Shown here: positions 1 through 12,200 of the stretch, in pieces
Numbering within the stretch: position 1 is the first letter of the stretch
Layout of the letters: the number at the start of each line of letters is the position of its first letter
Translations under genes and position numbers: made by a program
Notes under the pieces: model-generated
The model's input: only the letters and a program-made list of their open reading frames with translations
Databases searched by the model: none
What the model was told of the DNA's origin: nothing
NCBI GenBank assembly: GCA_030673845.1
Contig: JAUTCQ010000024.1
Location: forward strand, 1 to 64,000
Direction of reading: 5' to 3'
From: Verrucomicrobiota bacterium JB022
GTDB taxonomy: Bacteria > Verrucomicrobiota > Verrucomicrobiia > Opitutales > Oceanipulchritudinaceae
Length of the DNA: 64,000 nucleotides

Positions 1-276
1 CGCCTCGTGGTGCGCCCGCCAGTCCCAACGATCTTCCGGGATGTCCGTCACCGCATCGTGGCCCGCCCAGAGGTTGTGCCAGAAATGGCCCAAGGCGCGC
101 TGATTTTCGCGGCCTGGCTCCCCATCCTCCAGCGCCAGCAAGCCACTCGCGCCCGGCCCGGGAAAACGCCCCGCCAGCCCGATAATCGCAACCGCACCAG
201 AAGGCGCGGATCCGGCAGGAGCACGCAGCGATTCGATCAAACGGATCAGCTTTTCGCGTTTTTCGGCGGCGGTCAT
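1..276 (-). CDS. trans-AT PKS protein, N-terminus with ketosynthase start (partial)
   Basis: This is the first 92 codons of the next assembly-line protein; the gene runs off the left edge. The ATG at 274-276 overlaps the stop of the upstream PKS gene as ATGA, so the two are probably translationally coupled. Residues 1-20 (MTAAEKREKLIRLIESLR) form a charged helix of the kind that serves as an N-terminal docking element in multi-protein PKS lines. A ketosynthase then begins (AVAIIGLAGRFPG) and reaches the conserved DIPEDRWDW motif. Between the FPG and FWxNL motifs there are about 18 extra residues (GASGLLALEDGEPGRENQRA) that the five ketosynthases of the upstream protein lack. The catalytic residues lie outside the window, so activity and clade cannot be judged. 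The identity as a KS-starting PKS is firm. Confidence 0.9.
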   Translation of the reverse strand, partial: MTAAEKREKLIRLIESLRAPAGSAPSGAVAIIGLAGRFPGPGASGLLALEDGEPGRENQRALGHFWHNLWAGHDAVTDIPEDRWDWRAHHEA

Positions 277-3200
277 GAATTACCCTGCGGTTCGAGGTGA
301 GAGAGTTGCGCCAGCAGTGCATCGATCGTTCCCTCGTCGAGCTGCTCTACCCGCCCACGCAGTTCACCGTTGGAGCGAAAGAGCGATTCGAGACTGGGAG
401 GAGGAGGCGGTGTTGCTGGAGGGGTCTTGCGGGAGACGGCGAACTGTTGCGGATAATGCTCCGTCAGATAAGCGGCGAGGCTGGCGAGCGTGGGACACTC
501 AAAAAACAGCGTCGACGGTAGGCCGGGGCAGCGCTGCTGCAGCTCGCGGTTGAGGTTGAGGATGACGAGAGAGTCGACCCCATATTCCTCGACCGGCGTC
601 AGATCGTCGAACTCGTGGGCTGGGATCCGCAGCGCGCGCGACAACATCTCGCGCAAGTAGCGTTGCGCCGAATCTACCGCAGGCGAGTCGGCAGGCGCTC
701 TGGGTGTGGGCGGCAAGGCAGCGGGGGCCTTGCGCGGCTGAGGTATCACAATCCAGCCGTTGGACACGCCAAGAACGAGACGGTGGTCGGCCTGCGCCAG
801 TCCGGCTGCATCCAGTTGGGCCGTGCTGAAGCCGTTTTTCTGCAACAGCTTTTGCCACTGCTGATCTGTGATCAGCGGGCCGCCCGACGCCCGGTGCCAA
901 GGATCGCGAAAGGCCCACCAGCCAGGGGTAAAGCCAAAGGTGTAAGTCGCGAAATCGCGCAGGCGTGTCACCTCCTGTCCGACCATCAGGCCACCGCGCT
1001 TCAGCAGCAAGTGCAGGTGGCAGAGCGTCGCCTCGATGGCAGGAGTGGCATGAAGGACGTTGCTGGCCACGACGAGATCGAAGCTGCCGGCATCAAAGCC
1101 TTGGGCGACGGGAGAGCGCGTAATATCGCAGATTCGGTAAGCGATACCGCGTCCACCAAAGACCTGGCACCCGTGGTCGAGAAACGCCTCCGATACGTCG
1201 GTATAGGTGTAGTCGATCCGGCCGCGCAAGGGCTCCAGCGCCCGCAGAATGGCTTGGGTCGTGCCGCCCGTGCCCGCACCAATCTCAAGGATCCGTACCT
1301 GCCCGGAGCATTGGCGGGCAAAGGCCAGCACCGTCTGCGCCACCGCCTCCTGATAGTGGTCGGAGAGCAGATTGCCGCGATACACCGCCTCGACCAGCTC
1401 CATCGAGCCGCCAGGGAAGAGCACGTCTACGGCACGTTTTTCGCCGCGCAAGATCGGCAGGGCCTCGCGCAGGCAGGCTTCGAGCAGCCGGCCTTGAGCT
1501 TCAAGGGCTTGCGGCCGGTTGACCGGAGCAAAACCGGCAGGTTCGAAGCCGTCCTTGGTCACACGAAGCAAGCCAACCCGGACGAGGCTTTGCACGAGCT
1601 CACGGAAATGTGAGCGCGAGGCAGGCACCACCTTCAGGCGGTCGGCTAAAGTCTCGACTCCCACGGGGCCATGCGCCCATGCACCGGAGGCCTTGAGCAT
1701 ATCAAAAAGTTGCTGACGCCCCCAGGCTTCCCAAGCCGCAAAGGCCTCGTCGTAGCGCGCCAGTTCAATTTCGTCCGGCAGAGTCAGGATGCGCTGGTTC
1801 AAAACCGCCGATAAAGGCACCGCCACCTCTGCCGATGCACGGCGAACTTCATTTGATACGGGGCATCCCAACTCTGTCAGTATACTCAAATCGGCCTTCA
1901 AATACACCGTTTGCGTGCCATGGCCGGCGAGGACACAGCGGAGCGTTTCACGCCCTTCGGCTGGGCTGATCGGCAGGATGCCGGCGGTTGCGAGGCGTTT
2001 TTGGTAGCCCGGCCCGGCCACGGAGCCCACGTCGCCCCACAGCCCCCAGTTGACAATCCGCACCGGCAAGCCCGTCTCGGCAGCAAGGGCTTCCGTCAGG
2101 GCGTCCTGAAAACGACTGCCAGCAGCGTAGTTGGCCTGGCCAGCGGTGCCGGCAAAGCTCTGGGCGGAGGAATGCACGAGGAACCAGTCCAGTGCCAGCC
2201 CGCGCACCGCTTGGGCCAAAGCCGCCGTCCCAGCCAGTTTTGCCTGCAGCGAAGTGAGCAGGCGCGCTTCATCCATGCGTGCCAACGTCTCGTCGGCGAG
2301 CACAAAGGCGGCCTGCACTACGCCGTGCAGCGCCCCAAATTCTCGCTGGCAGCGCTCCACGGCCTGAGCGCAGTCGACAGCGCAGGCCACATCACCACTG
2401 ATATAGATCGCCCGCGCGCCAAGGGCCTCAAGTTCAGCCAGTTGGGCGCGTATAGTAGCATCTTCCGGGCGCCGCCCCAGCAAAACCAGACGTGCGGCGG
2501 CCTCTTGTGCCAGCAGGCGAGCGGTTTCGAACCCTACCCCACCCGTGCCGCCGGCAATCAGATAAACGCCTTGGCGACGCAGAGGCCGGGCGGGTGGAAC
2601 CAGCGGCTGAGCGCTCAACTGGCGCGTCCAGATGCCTGTGCTACGTGTCAGCACCTCCGCCGGCATATCGAGCGCCAGCAGCGGCTGCACCACTCTCGCC
2701 GGTTCGTCGAAATTGGCATCGACCGCACGGATCCGCCACTGCGGATATTCGCGGGCAGTCGAACGGATGAACCCCAACAGTGCCGCAGTCGCCGGTCGGG
2801 GAGTTTCGCTGGGGAAGAGTGGCTGCGCACGGTCCACGACGAGACGGAGATCGAGCGGACGCTCCGCCCAGCCCGTCGCGAGCAGGCGTTTGATCAAGCG
2901 GAAAAGCGCAAGGGTCATCGCCTGCGCTTCGGCCGCACACGCCAGATCGGAGGCAGCCGACTCCCCGCTCGCGACGATCATGAGGCGGGCGGTGTCGGTC
3001 GGCAGACTTAGTTGCTCCAGGGAGATGGGCGTCGTCTGCGGGAACAGTTGACGCGCAAAGGCTTCGCCTGCGCCCAGATAGGCTACCGTAGCAGGGCCGA
3101 TCGACCCTATGGGTTGCGGAAGCCGTTCCAGTGCTTGCCACGTGGGCTTGAAGCCGCACTGCGGCAGTTCGGGGCCAGTAGGCTTGGGCGGGCGCAAGGT

Positions 3201-6200
3201 CAGCTCGTCGATTTGCAGGCAACAGCCACCTTCGGGGGTATAGAGGGCCAGCGCATAACGGTCTACGCCCAGACGGCGAACATGGGTCGACACTCGCGCT
3301 GGCATCGCAGTCAACAATCGGAAGCCACGCGCGGCGAACGGCATCCTTACCGCGCCCGAACCCTCCAGCAGTGCCACGAGCTGGAATGCGCCATCGAGCA
3401 GTTCCGGGCGGAAATCACCGGAGGAAGTCGAGGAAGTTTGCAGCTGTCCAAGCACCTCGCCCTGCCCCTTCGTTGCCCCCTGGACAACCTGCAGGCTGGG
3501 CCCGAAAACGAGGCCACTCACGGCAAAGTCGCGATAGAGGCTCGCGACCACCAGGGTTTGCAAGCAACGAGACTGGATGGCGCTCAACGCCTCGGGCGAC
3601 GGATGGGCCGTGTTCTCTGCGCGTCGTAGTTCAAAGAGGGTCTCGTCGTCGCGTCGCAGGGCAAGGACGTCGCCGATTTCCACGCGTTCGAGCGGGACTG
3701 GTCCTTTGACCGCCAGCGGGCGCAGCCAGGCTACTTCGGCCCAGGCGGTGGGGCCCTTCACCACCAAGCCCAAAAAGCCGACGCCGGGGAGGATCGGAGT
3801 GCCGTCGATTACGTGGTCGCGCACGAGCGGATCGCTGGCGTGAACGATCAGCGGCTCATCCTTGACGGGGACGATCCAGCAGCGTTCGCGGGCAAAGGCG
3901 TAGCCCGGCAGACTGACGATGCGGCCCAGCTTCGGCCAAGTGATGGGCGCGCCGTGCACCCACGCCCGAGCCTGCCCTTCAACCGTGTTCGCGGCGGCAG
4001 CTGAGCCAGGTTGCACTTGGCCACGGTGGCAGTTCGACGATTGGCCCGCTAGCCACGCATGCAGTTGCTGGCGCAAGGCATCAGGATTGGCGGCCACTAC
4101 CGCAAGGCGTTCGCGGAAATGCTGGCGCCCGTGCTGGAGCGTATGCACGAGGTCGGCAAACGGCACCTCGTTTATGTCCAGAAAACGGGCCACCTCGCGC
4201 ACGAAATCGCGCAGGCTCGCCTCAGTGCGGGCGGAGAACAGGCAGGCTTGCGAGCTTTGCACCGAGGCGCTCCGGGAAGCTTTGGGAGCCTCTTCCAGCA
4301 CAAGGTGGCAATTCGTGCCACTAAAGCCGAAAGAGCTGATTGCCGCCCGGCGTAGCTCGCTACCTTGTGCCCATGGCGTGAGCACCGCTGGCACGTAGAA
4401 AGGCGTCTCGGCAAGGGGCGCGTGCGGGTTGTCGCGCTCGTAGTGTAATGAGGGCGGGATCTTCCCATGGTGCAGACAGAGCAGCGCCTTGATGAGGCCG
4501 CAGACTCCGGCGGCGGCGCTGGTATGGCCGAGGTTACTCTTGATCGAGCCGAGGGCGCAGAAGCGACGGTCGTGGGTCGCAGGCGAAAAGGCTTCGGTCA
4601 ATGCCGCCACCTCGATCGGATCGCCGAGAGCGGTGCCGGTGCCGTGGGCCTCGATCAGGCCGATGGAACGCGGCGATATGCCCGCGCGTGTATAGACTTC
4701 GCGGAGCAACTCGGCCTGGGACGCTGCGCTGGGGGCTGTGATGCCGTTGGTCTTGCCGTCCTGATTCATGCCGCTCGCACGGATCACGCCGTGGATGCGG
4801 TCGCCGTCGGCCAGCGCGTCCTGCAAGCGCTTGAGCACCACCACGCCCACCGCCTCACCCGGTACGATGCCATCTGCCCGGGCATCAAACGGGCGACAGC
4901 GTCCACCAGGGGCCAGCATGCCAGCTGCGCTCATGGAAAGGAACGGAACCTCGTCGAGGTAGAGCGTGACGCCGCCGGCCAAAGCCATGCGACTTTCGCC
5001 AGTCAACAAGCTGCGGCAGGCGAGGTGGATTGCGACCAGCGATGACGAGCAGGCGGTATCGACCGTGAGCGCCGCCCCTTTCAGGTTAAGGAAATAGGCG
5101 ATGCGGGCGGCGAGGATAGACTGTGCGACCCCCAACATGCTTTGGTTGCGTCGGTCGTCACCGGCGCGTTCGATCAGGCGCTGATAGTCGTTATTGAGCA
5201 CCCCTGCAAAAACGCCGCAACGCTCATGAGCCAGGCGCTCTCCTGGCAGGCCCGCATCTTCCAACGCGTGCCACGCAGTCTGCAGAAAAAGTCTCTGCTG
5301 CGGGTCCATCACCTCTGCCTCGGCAGGCGAGATGTGGAAGAAAAGCGGGTCGAAATGCTCCACGCCTTCAAGGAAGCCGCCCCATTTACCGATTGTTTTC
5401 CCGGGCTGTGGCTGCGGTGAAAAGAAGCGTTGGGCATCCCAGCGACTCGCGGGCACCTCCGTCACGGAGTCGACCCCTGCGCACAGGTTTTCCCACAGGC
5501 ATGCGACATTGTGAGCACCGGGGAAGCGCCCGGCCATGCCGATCACTGCCACCGCGTCATCCGAGGCTTCCGCCATCGGCGCGGCACGCTCCGCCACGAC
5601 GGTGGCTGGTTTGACCTGCAGAGGGCCGGCTGGTGCGGGCTTTTGGGAGGCGAATGCGGTCGGGTGCTGTTTGAGCAGATGAGCCGCAAGATCGCGCAGG
5701 CTGGAGTGGTCGTAAACGACGCGCATCGGCAGCTTGAGGCCCAGCGCGCGGTTGACCTCTTCGACAAACAGCAGCCCCATCAGCGAATCTACCCCGTAAT
5801 CTACAAAGCGGGCGTCGGCGTCGATCCGGGCAGGGTCCATCTCGAATGCCTTGGCCGCCAGCGCATGCAGCTGTTCCAACGCGGATCCGGTGTCAACGAC
5901 CTGCGCCGGGGTGTCATGCACGAACTCGGGATGCTGGGCGATCCACTGCGAATAGGTCAGCGAGCGGGCAAACGCAGCTTGGTTGCGCGCGAAAAGTTCG
6001 TTTTCGGTCCCATAGGCGCGGCGCACGGTCAGCAGCGAATAGCGCATCAGACCGCGGTCGAGCAGCAGGCCAAAGCGGTGCCAGCCTCGATGCTCCACTT
6101 CCGCGCCGCACATCTCCGGCTGCAGGCGGCTCAGCTCGTCGAGGTTATCCTCAAAGGCCGGGTCGTGCATGAAGTTGCCCAGCTCTTTGCCGGCCTCGAC

Positions 6201-9200
6201 GCAGCAGGCCAGCTCCAGCCCATGACGGGCTAGAATGCGGCTGTATTGCTCCTGCGTATTGGTATATTGGCCGAGGTGCGCGGCGTCGACTTCGGCGGCA
6301 GTGTTGCTGATCACGTCGGCCAGTACCATCCAGCCGCCTTCGCTCAGGTGTCGGGCGGCGTTGCCGAAGACTCCGTCCTTATTTGCGATATGGACCGTTA
6401 CTTCGAAGGCGATGATCAGATCGTAAACCGCTGGCAGTTCGTCTTTCGAGCTGTCGCGGCAGAAGACCTGGAAGCGCTCACCGAGTCCCGCCTTGGCGAT
6501 CCGCTGGTTCGCCAACTGGGCCTGGCGTGAGGACAAGGTGTAGCCATTGCCAATCGTTTGCGGATGGTGACGACCGATCTGGATGAGGTCGGTCGCGAAG
6601 CCGCAACCGAGATCCATCACGCCACCCACTTGGCTAAAATCGACATGGCGGAAGAGCACGCGCCGCATCTCCTTTTGCTTCTCGTGCATCATGGCCACGG
6701 CCTCCGGGCAAGTCTCGGGCTGGAAGGAAGCCTTGAGCCAGGCAAAGCCAGGGCGACGCTCCGCAAACGGCGCAAACGTCAGGTAAATCTCCTTGTCGCT
6801 GATCGTGCGCTCGGCATCGGTCGCGACAATGTTGTAATAGCTGCCGACGTCACCCTCCTTAGGCTCTACGACCTCAGCCAAAGCGGCTTCGGCGGCGGGC
6901 GTTTCATCGGTCCAGCAGCGGATGCGCTCAAAAACGGGTGGGGCCAAGGGCGCGCGAACCTGCTCGGTCGGGCGAGGGTCGATGAAGCGCTCCAGCACCA
7001 CGGCGGCTTCGCTGCCACCCGCACCAAAGCTGGCGAGCAGCGCGTGGGCGCGGTTCGTCGGCCACGGTTGGACCGCCGAAGCTATTTCGAACGGTCCGTT
7101 CGCCAAGTCGAGAGCCGGGTTTGCATCCCGAGCCAAGGCAGTCGGGAAAATTACATTTTCAGCAAACTGAGCGAGGATTTTTGCGACTTGCGCCAGCCCG
7201 GAAGCAGCCTCGGCATGGCCAATCCGCGGCTTGAGCGAGCCCAATGTAACGGGCTGATTCACTTCGCCGAAGACCTTGCGCAGCGCCGTCCATTCCGCCT
7301 CGTCAGCCAATTCGGAACCGATGGCCTGTGCTTCGATATAGCCAATCGCGTCCGCCTCAAGTCGGGCTTCGGCCAATACTTCGCGTAGCAAGGCGGCCTG
7401 CCCCTCCGGTGAGGGCAAAACGAAGGCGTTGCCTCCCCTGCCCTTGTGCGCCGTCGCGGTCGCCCGCACGACGCCCAGCACGCGGTCGCCATCGCGCAGC
7501 GCAGCCGAAAGTGGTTTGAGCAGCAGTGCGCCGACGGCCTCCCCTGGCATGAAGCCGGTGCCACCGCGCCCGAAAATACCGTCCGCCGCCGTCGTTGCGA
7601 TCATGCGGTGCTGGCACATGAGGGCGTATTTGGCGGGGTGCAGGTAAAGATTGGCCGCACCGACCAGTGCCGCAGGGCATTCGCCGCGCTGCAGGCTGCG
7701 ACAGGCAAGGTCGAGGGCGACGAGGGTCGAAGAGCACGCCGTATCGACGTTCAGGCTCGGCCCCCGCCAGTCCCAGAACCACGAAATACGGTTGGCGAGG
7801 CGGTAGGTCGAGGGGTCGGTATGCCCGCCACGCAGTGAATAGGTGTTCGTCGTCTGGCCGGTAAAGACGCCGACCTTTTGGCCGCGCCAATCGTCCGGGC
7901 TGTAACCGGCATGGGCGATGGCTTCGGCTGCTTTTTCCAGCAGCAGACGCTCCTCGGGCGGCATGCGGCGCGCCTCGGCGGGCGTCAGCTTGAAGAAATA
8001 CGGGTCGAACAGCTCGACGCCGTCCACGAAACCACCCTGGCGGCAGTAGACGCTTTCACCCTGTGCGGCAGCGTCCCAACGCAACATGGGAACGTCGCTG
8101 ATCGCGTGCGTTCCGGCACGAAGATTCGCGGCAAAGGCTTCGAGGTTGACCGCGCCGGGGAACATGCCCGCCATGCCGATGATGGCGACACGGTCGTCTT
8201 GGGTGGGCTCTGGCGGCGTGACTGCCGCGGGTGCCGATCCTGGCGGCATCGAAGCGTTGGGCGTCAACAGGGCGAGCAGCTCGCGCGGCGTGGCGGCTTC
8301 GAGGAAGGCGCTCTTCGTCAGGCCCTCGAACTGGCCCGTCAATCGGTCTTGCAGCTCGACGAGCATGATCGAATCGAGGCCGAACTCTTCGAACGAGGCA
8401 TCCAGATCGACCGCCTCTGCTTCCAGATAGGCGACCTCGGCCAAGGCGGCGCAGAGCGCTGCTTCGGCATTGGCAGCGGGGGCGATGGCTGGCTTGGTCT
8501 CCACGACCGGCAAAGGCGCGGGCATGGAGGGCGTAGGCGTTGAGCCACTCACCCAGCAGCGAACCTTTTCTAGCGGGTGCCCGGGTAAGGAGATTCGGCG
8601 GAAGCTGCCGCGCACAAAGAGGCTATCCCACGCAACCGATCCGCCAGCAGCGAAATGAGCGGCTACCGCACGCGCAGCAACCTCGGCGGAGGCCGTCGTC
8701 CGCGCGGCTTTCAACTCGGCCAGGTAGCGTGTGACCTGAGCCTTCGAAAGCGCATCACCTGCGGCAATGCCAGTGCTTTGGCGTAGTTGGGCAACGAGAT
8801 CAGCCAAATCGCACGCGACGAAAGCGCGGCGATGAGCGAATGGCTGGCGACCGAGCGCAAGCGTGCCCGCTACATCGGCCAACGAAGCAGTCGTCGTTTG
8901 CAAGGCTTCGGCCAGCGAGCGGCAAAGCGCCTCCAACGCGGCGGGCGTCTTGGCCGAAACGACAACTGGGTAAACCGCCGACCGGGAAGCTGTCGAGCGC
9001 AGCGCAGGTGCCTCGGCCAGCACGACGTGGGCATTCGTGCCACTAAAGCCAAACGAGCTGACCCCGGCCAAGCGCGGCTGGTCTGCGCGCGCCGGCCACG
9101 CCCGCAGCTCACGGCTCATAAAGAAGGGGCTGTCGGCAAAGTCGATGTGCGGATTTTCGCGCGCGCAATGCAACGAAGGTGGCAGCTGGCTGTGCTCTAG

Positions 9201-12200
9201 GGCGAGCAGCACCTTGAGCACGCCCGCGACCCCGGCGGCGGCGCTGGTGTGCCCGATGTTGGTTTTGATCGAGCCGAGCGCGCAAAACTGGCGGTCGCGG
9301 GTATCGGCAGCAAAGGCTTGGTTGAGGCCTTCGACCTCGATCGGATCGCCCAGTTCGGTGCCGGTGCCATGCGCCTCGATATAGGAGAGCTGGCGTGCGT
9401 CGATCCCGGCTCGTTCGTAGGCCAGCCGTTCGACGGCGGCTTGGGAGCGCGCGCTGGGAGCCGTGATGCCGTTGGTGCGGCCGTCCTGATTGATCGCACT
9501 GCCTTTGACGACGCCGTAAATCGTATCCCCAGCGCGACGGGCGTCGGCCAGCGGCTTGAGCACGAGCACGCCTACACCCTCCCCGGGCACAAAGCCAGCG
9601 GCATCGGCTCCAAAGGCGCGGCACTCCGGCCCAGCGGCGATCATGCCCGCATTGCTGCAGAGGATGTAGAAATGCTCAGTGGTGCGCACAAACACGCCCC
9701 CGGCCAGCGCCATTTCGCAATCGCCCGTGCGCAGGCTCTGACAAGCCTGATGGAGCGCGACGAGCGAGGAAGAGCAGGCTGTGTCGATAGAGACTGCCGG
9801 ACCCTTCAGGTCGAGGAAATAGGCGATACGCGAGGCCAGGATGCTGTCGTCGTTACCCCAGAAGCTTTGGGCCTCACGCGGAATGCCATGCTGGCGCAGC
9901 AACCGCTCGTAATCACCGCCGCAGGTGCCTGCAAACACGCCACAGACAGGCCGCTCGATACCCGCATAGCCCGCATGCTCCAGTGCCTTCCAGCTATGCT
10001 CGAGGAAGAGACGCTGCTGGGGGTCGGACAGGCTGGCCTCCTTCATCGAGAGGTTGAAGAACTTCGGGTCGAACTGGTCGATACCGTCGAGGAAGCCGCC
10101 CCACTTGCTGTGTGTCTTGTCGAGGCGATGCGGGTCGGGATCGTAGTGCGAGAGATCCCAGCGGCCCGCCGGGACTTCGGTGATCGACGATTTGCCCGCC
10201 GCGAGGTTGGCCCAGAATTCCGTCGCATCGGCCGCGCCCGGGAATTGAGCCGAGTAACCGACGATGGCCACCTCGAAGCGCTCGGGCTCCTGCACCGTCA
10301 CCGACTGCGATGTCACGCGCACAACCGCTTTGCCGATACTCTGGCGCGACTCCAACCAGCGGTAGGCCGAGCGCAGCTCGCTCCAGGCAAAGCTCTTGCC
10401 CACCGTCGCCCGCACTTTGCCTCGCTCCAGTGCCGCAACCATCTCGTCGAGGTAGCGCGCGAGCAACTCCGGTTGGCGGGCGATCAGGGTCGCGATATTG
10501 ATGCTGTGGAACTCCTGGTTTTCGAGCCAGCGTGAGAGGTCAAGGCCCTTCGCCCCTTTCAGCCCCGCGAGCGCGATTTCCAGATAGCGACCGCCCGGGC
10601 GCAGGAGGTTGAGCCCCTGCTGGATCGCCCCGCCGCTCAGCGTGTTCAACACCACGTCGACGCCCTCGCCGCCAGTCAATTCGCGTATGCGGGCGGCGAA
10701 GTCTTCCGTGCGGTAATTGATGACGTATGGTACGCCTAAACGACGGAGATATTCGAGCTTCTCCGCGCTGCCAGCGGTGGCGAAAATCTCTGCGCCTGCG
10801 GCCTGGGCCAATTGCACTGCCAGCAGCCCAACCCCGCCTGCGGCGGTCTGGATCAGCACGCGCTCGCCTGCGCCCAAACGGGCAGCTGAAAAAGCATGAT
10901 GCGCAGTGAGGAACGCGACCGGCAAGGCAACGGCTTCTTCGGCGGAAATGCCATCAGGCAAAAGGCGCAGCAGGCGAGCCTCCGTCACCACATGGGTTGC
11001 GTGGCCGCCGAGGTGGCTGGAAGTGAGTCCAAACACGCGGTCGCCGGGTGAAAAATCGCTGACTGCCGAGCCCACGGCCTCCACCTCGCCCGCGACTTCA
11101 AAGCCGGGCGTGAAGGGATAGGCGGGCATGGCGGGGTAAAGACCTTTCGTGGCCAGCAAGTCGCCGAAGTTGAGCGCGCAGGCCGTTACGCGCACCCGCA
11201 CTTCGTGGTCTGCCGGCGGGTGCAGTTCTAGCGGTTCGAGCGCGAGGCCGTCGACACCACCGGGGCCATGGATTCGCCAAGCCGCCGGACGAGCGCCTGT
11301 CAGCAGTATCGGATCGTCGAAAATGGGCGTGGACCGACTCGCGACCACCGGGGTAGCCGGCGCCGCCAATGGCACGGCGACCGCCTGGGGCACGGGGGTT
11401 GGCGCTTGCGGTGCACGCGGCGATTTCTCGGCCACGTGGGTTGTCAGTGCGGCCAGGTTGGGATAGTCGAAGAGGACCGTCGTCTTGAGCTTGAGACCGA
11501 AGGTATCGTTGAGGCGGTAGACCAGTGACACGCCGCTGATGGAATCCACCCCGTATTCCGAGAATGCCGTTTGCGCGTCGACGGTAGCGGCTTCGGGCCC
11601 GAGGAGTTCGGCCAAGGCGGCCCGGATTTCGGCTTCGATCTGGTTCATGGCGTTCTCTTCGGAAAGTTCGGAGGTAGCGGCGACGGTCGGCGACGGCGCA
11701 GCAGTCAGAGTGGTCGAGGCGTCGCGCAGGCCATCGGCACGTGCCGCAAAAACGGTCTGCCCATAAGCTTCGCCACCCAAGGAATGGGCCTCGAAACCTC
11801 GGGCGGCCAAGAGACGCTGCCAGAGTTGGGAAGAGGCGATGGGCGCATCGGGCAGGCGCCTATCTTCAAAGCGCCACCAGCCGCCGAGCAGCCCAAAGGT
11901 GAGTGTGTCGTAGGCATGAGCCTGCGTCAGCTCGTTGAGCAAGAGCCAACCGCCGGAGCGCAACAGGGCGTGCACGTGCTCGAGCGTTTCGTCGAGGCGG
12001 CGTGTGGCGTGCAGGACATTGGTCGCCACCACAAGGTCGTAGCGCGCAAGGTGCTCTGGAGGGATCGGCTCCTCAATGTTCAGGCGGCAGCAACGCAACC
12101 CAGCGTAATGGCCGAACGTGCGGCGGCCATACTCCAGGAAGGCGGGCGAAAGGTCGGTATAGACATATTCGGCCTCGATGCCCAAGCGCTCCAGCAGCGG

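Noticed and set aside
7300-7350. KS4 considered as a normal elongating ketosynthase
   Set aside because: The HGTGT histidine is replaced (EAQAIGS), so elongation is not expected even though the Cys is present.
8340-8400. ACP of the KS3 module as a beta-branching carrier
   Set aside because: The diagnostic tryptophan after GLDSI is missing and no HMGS cassette genes are in the window.
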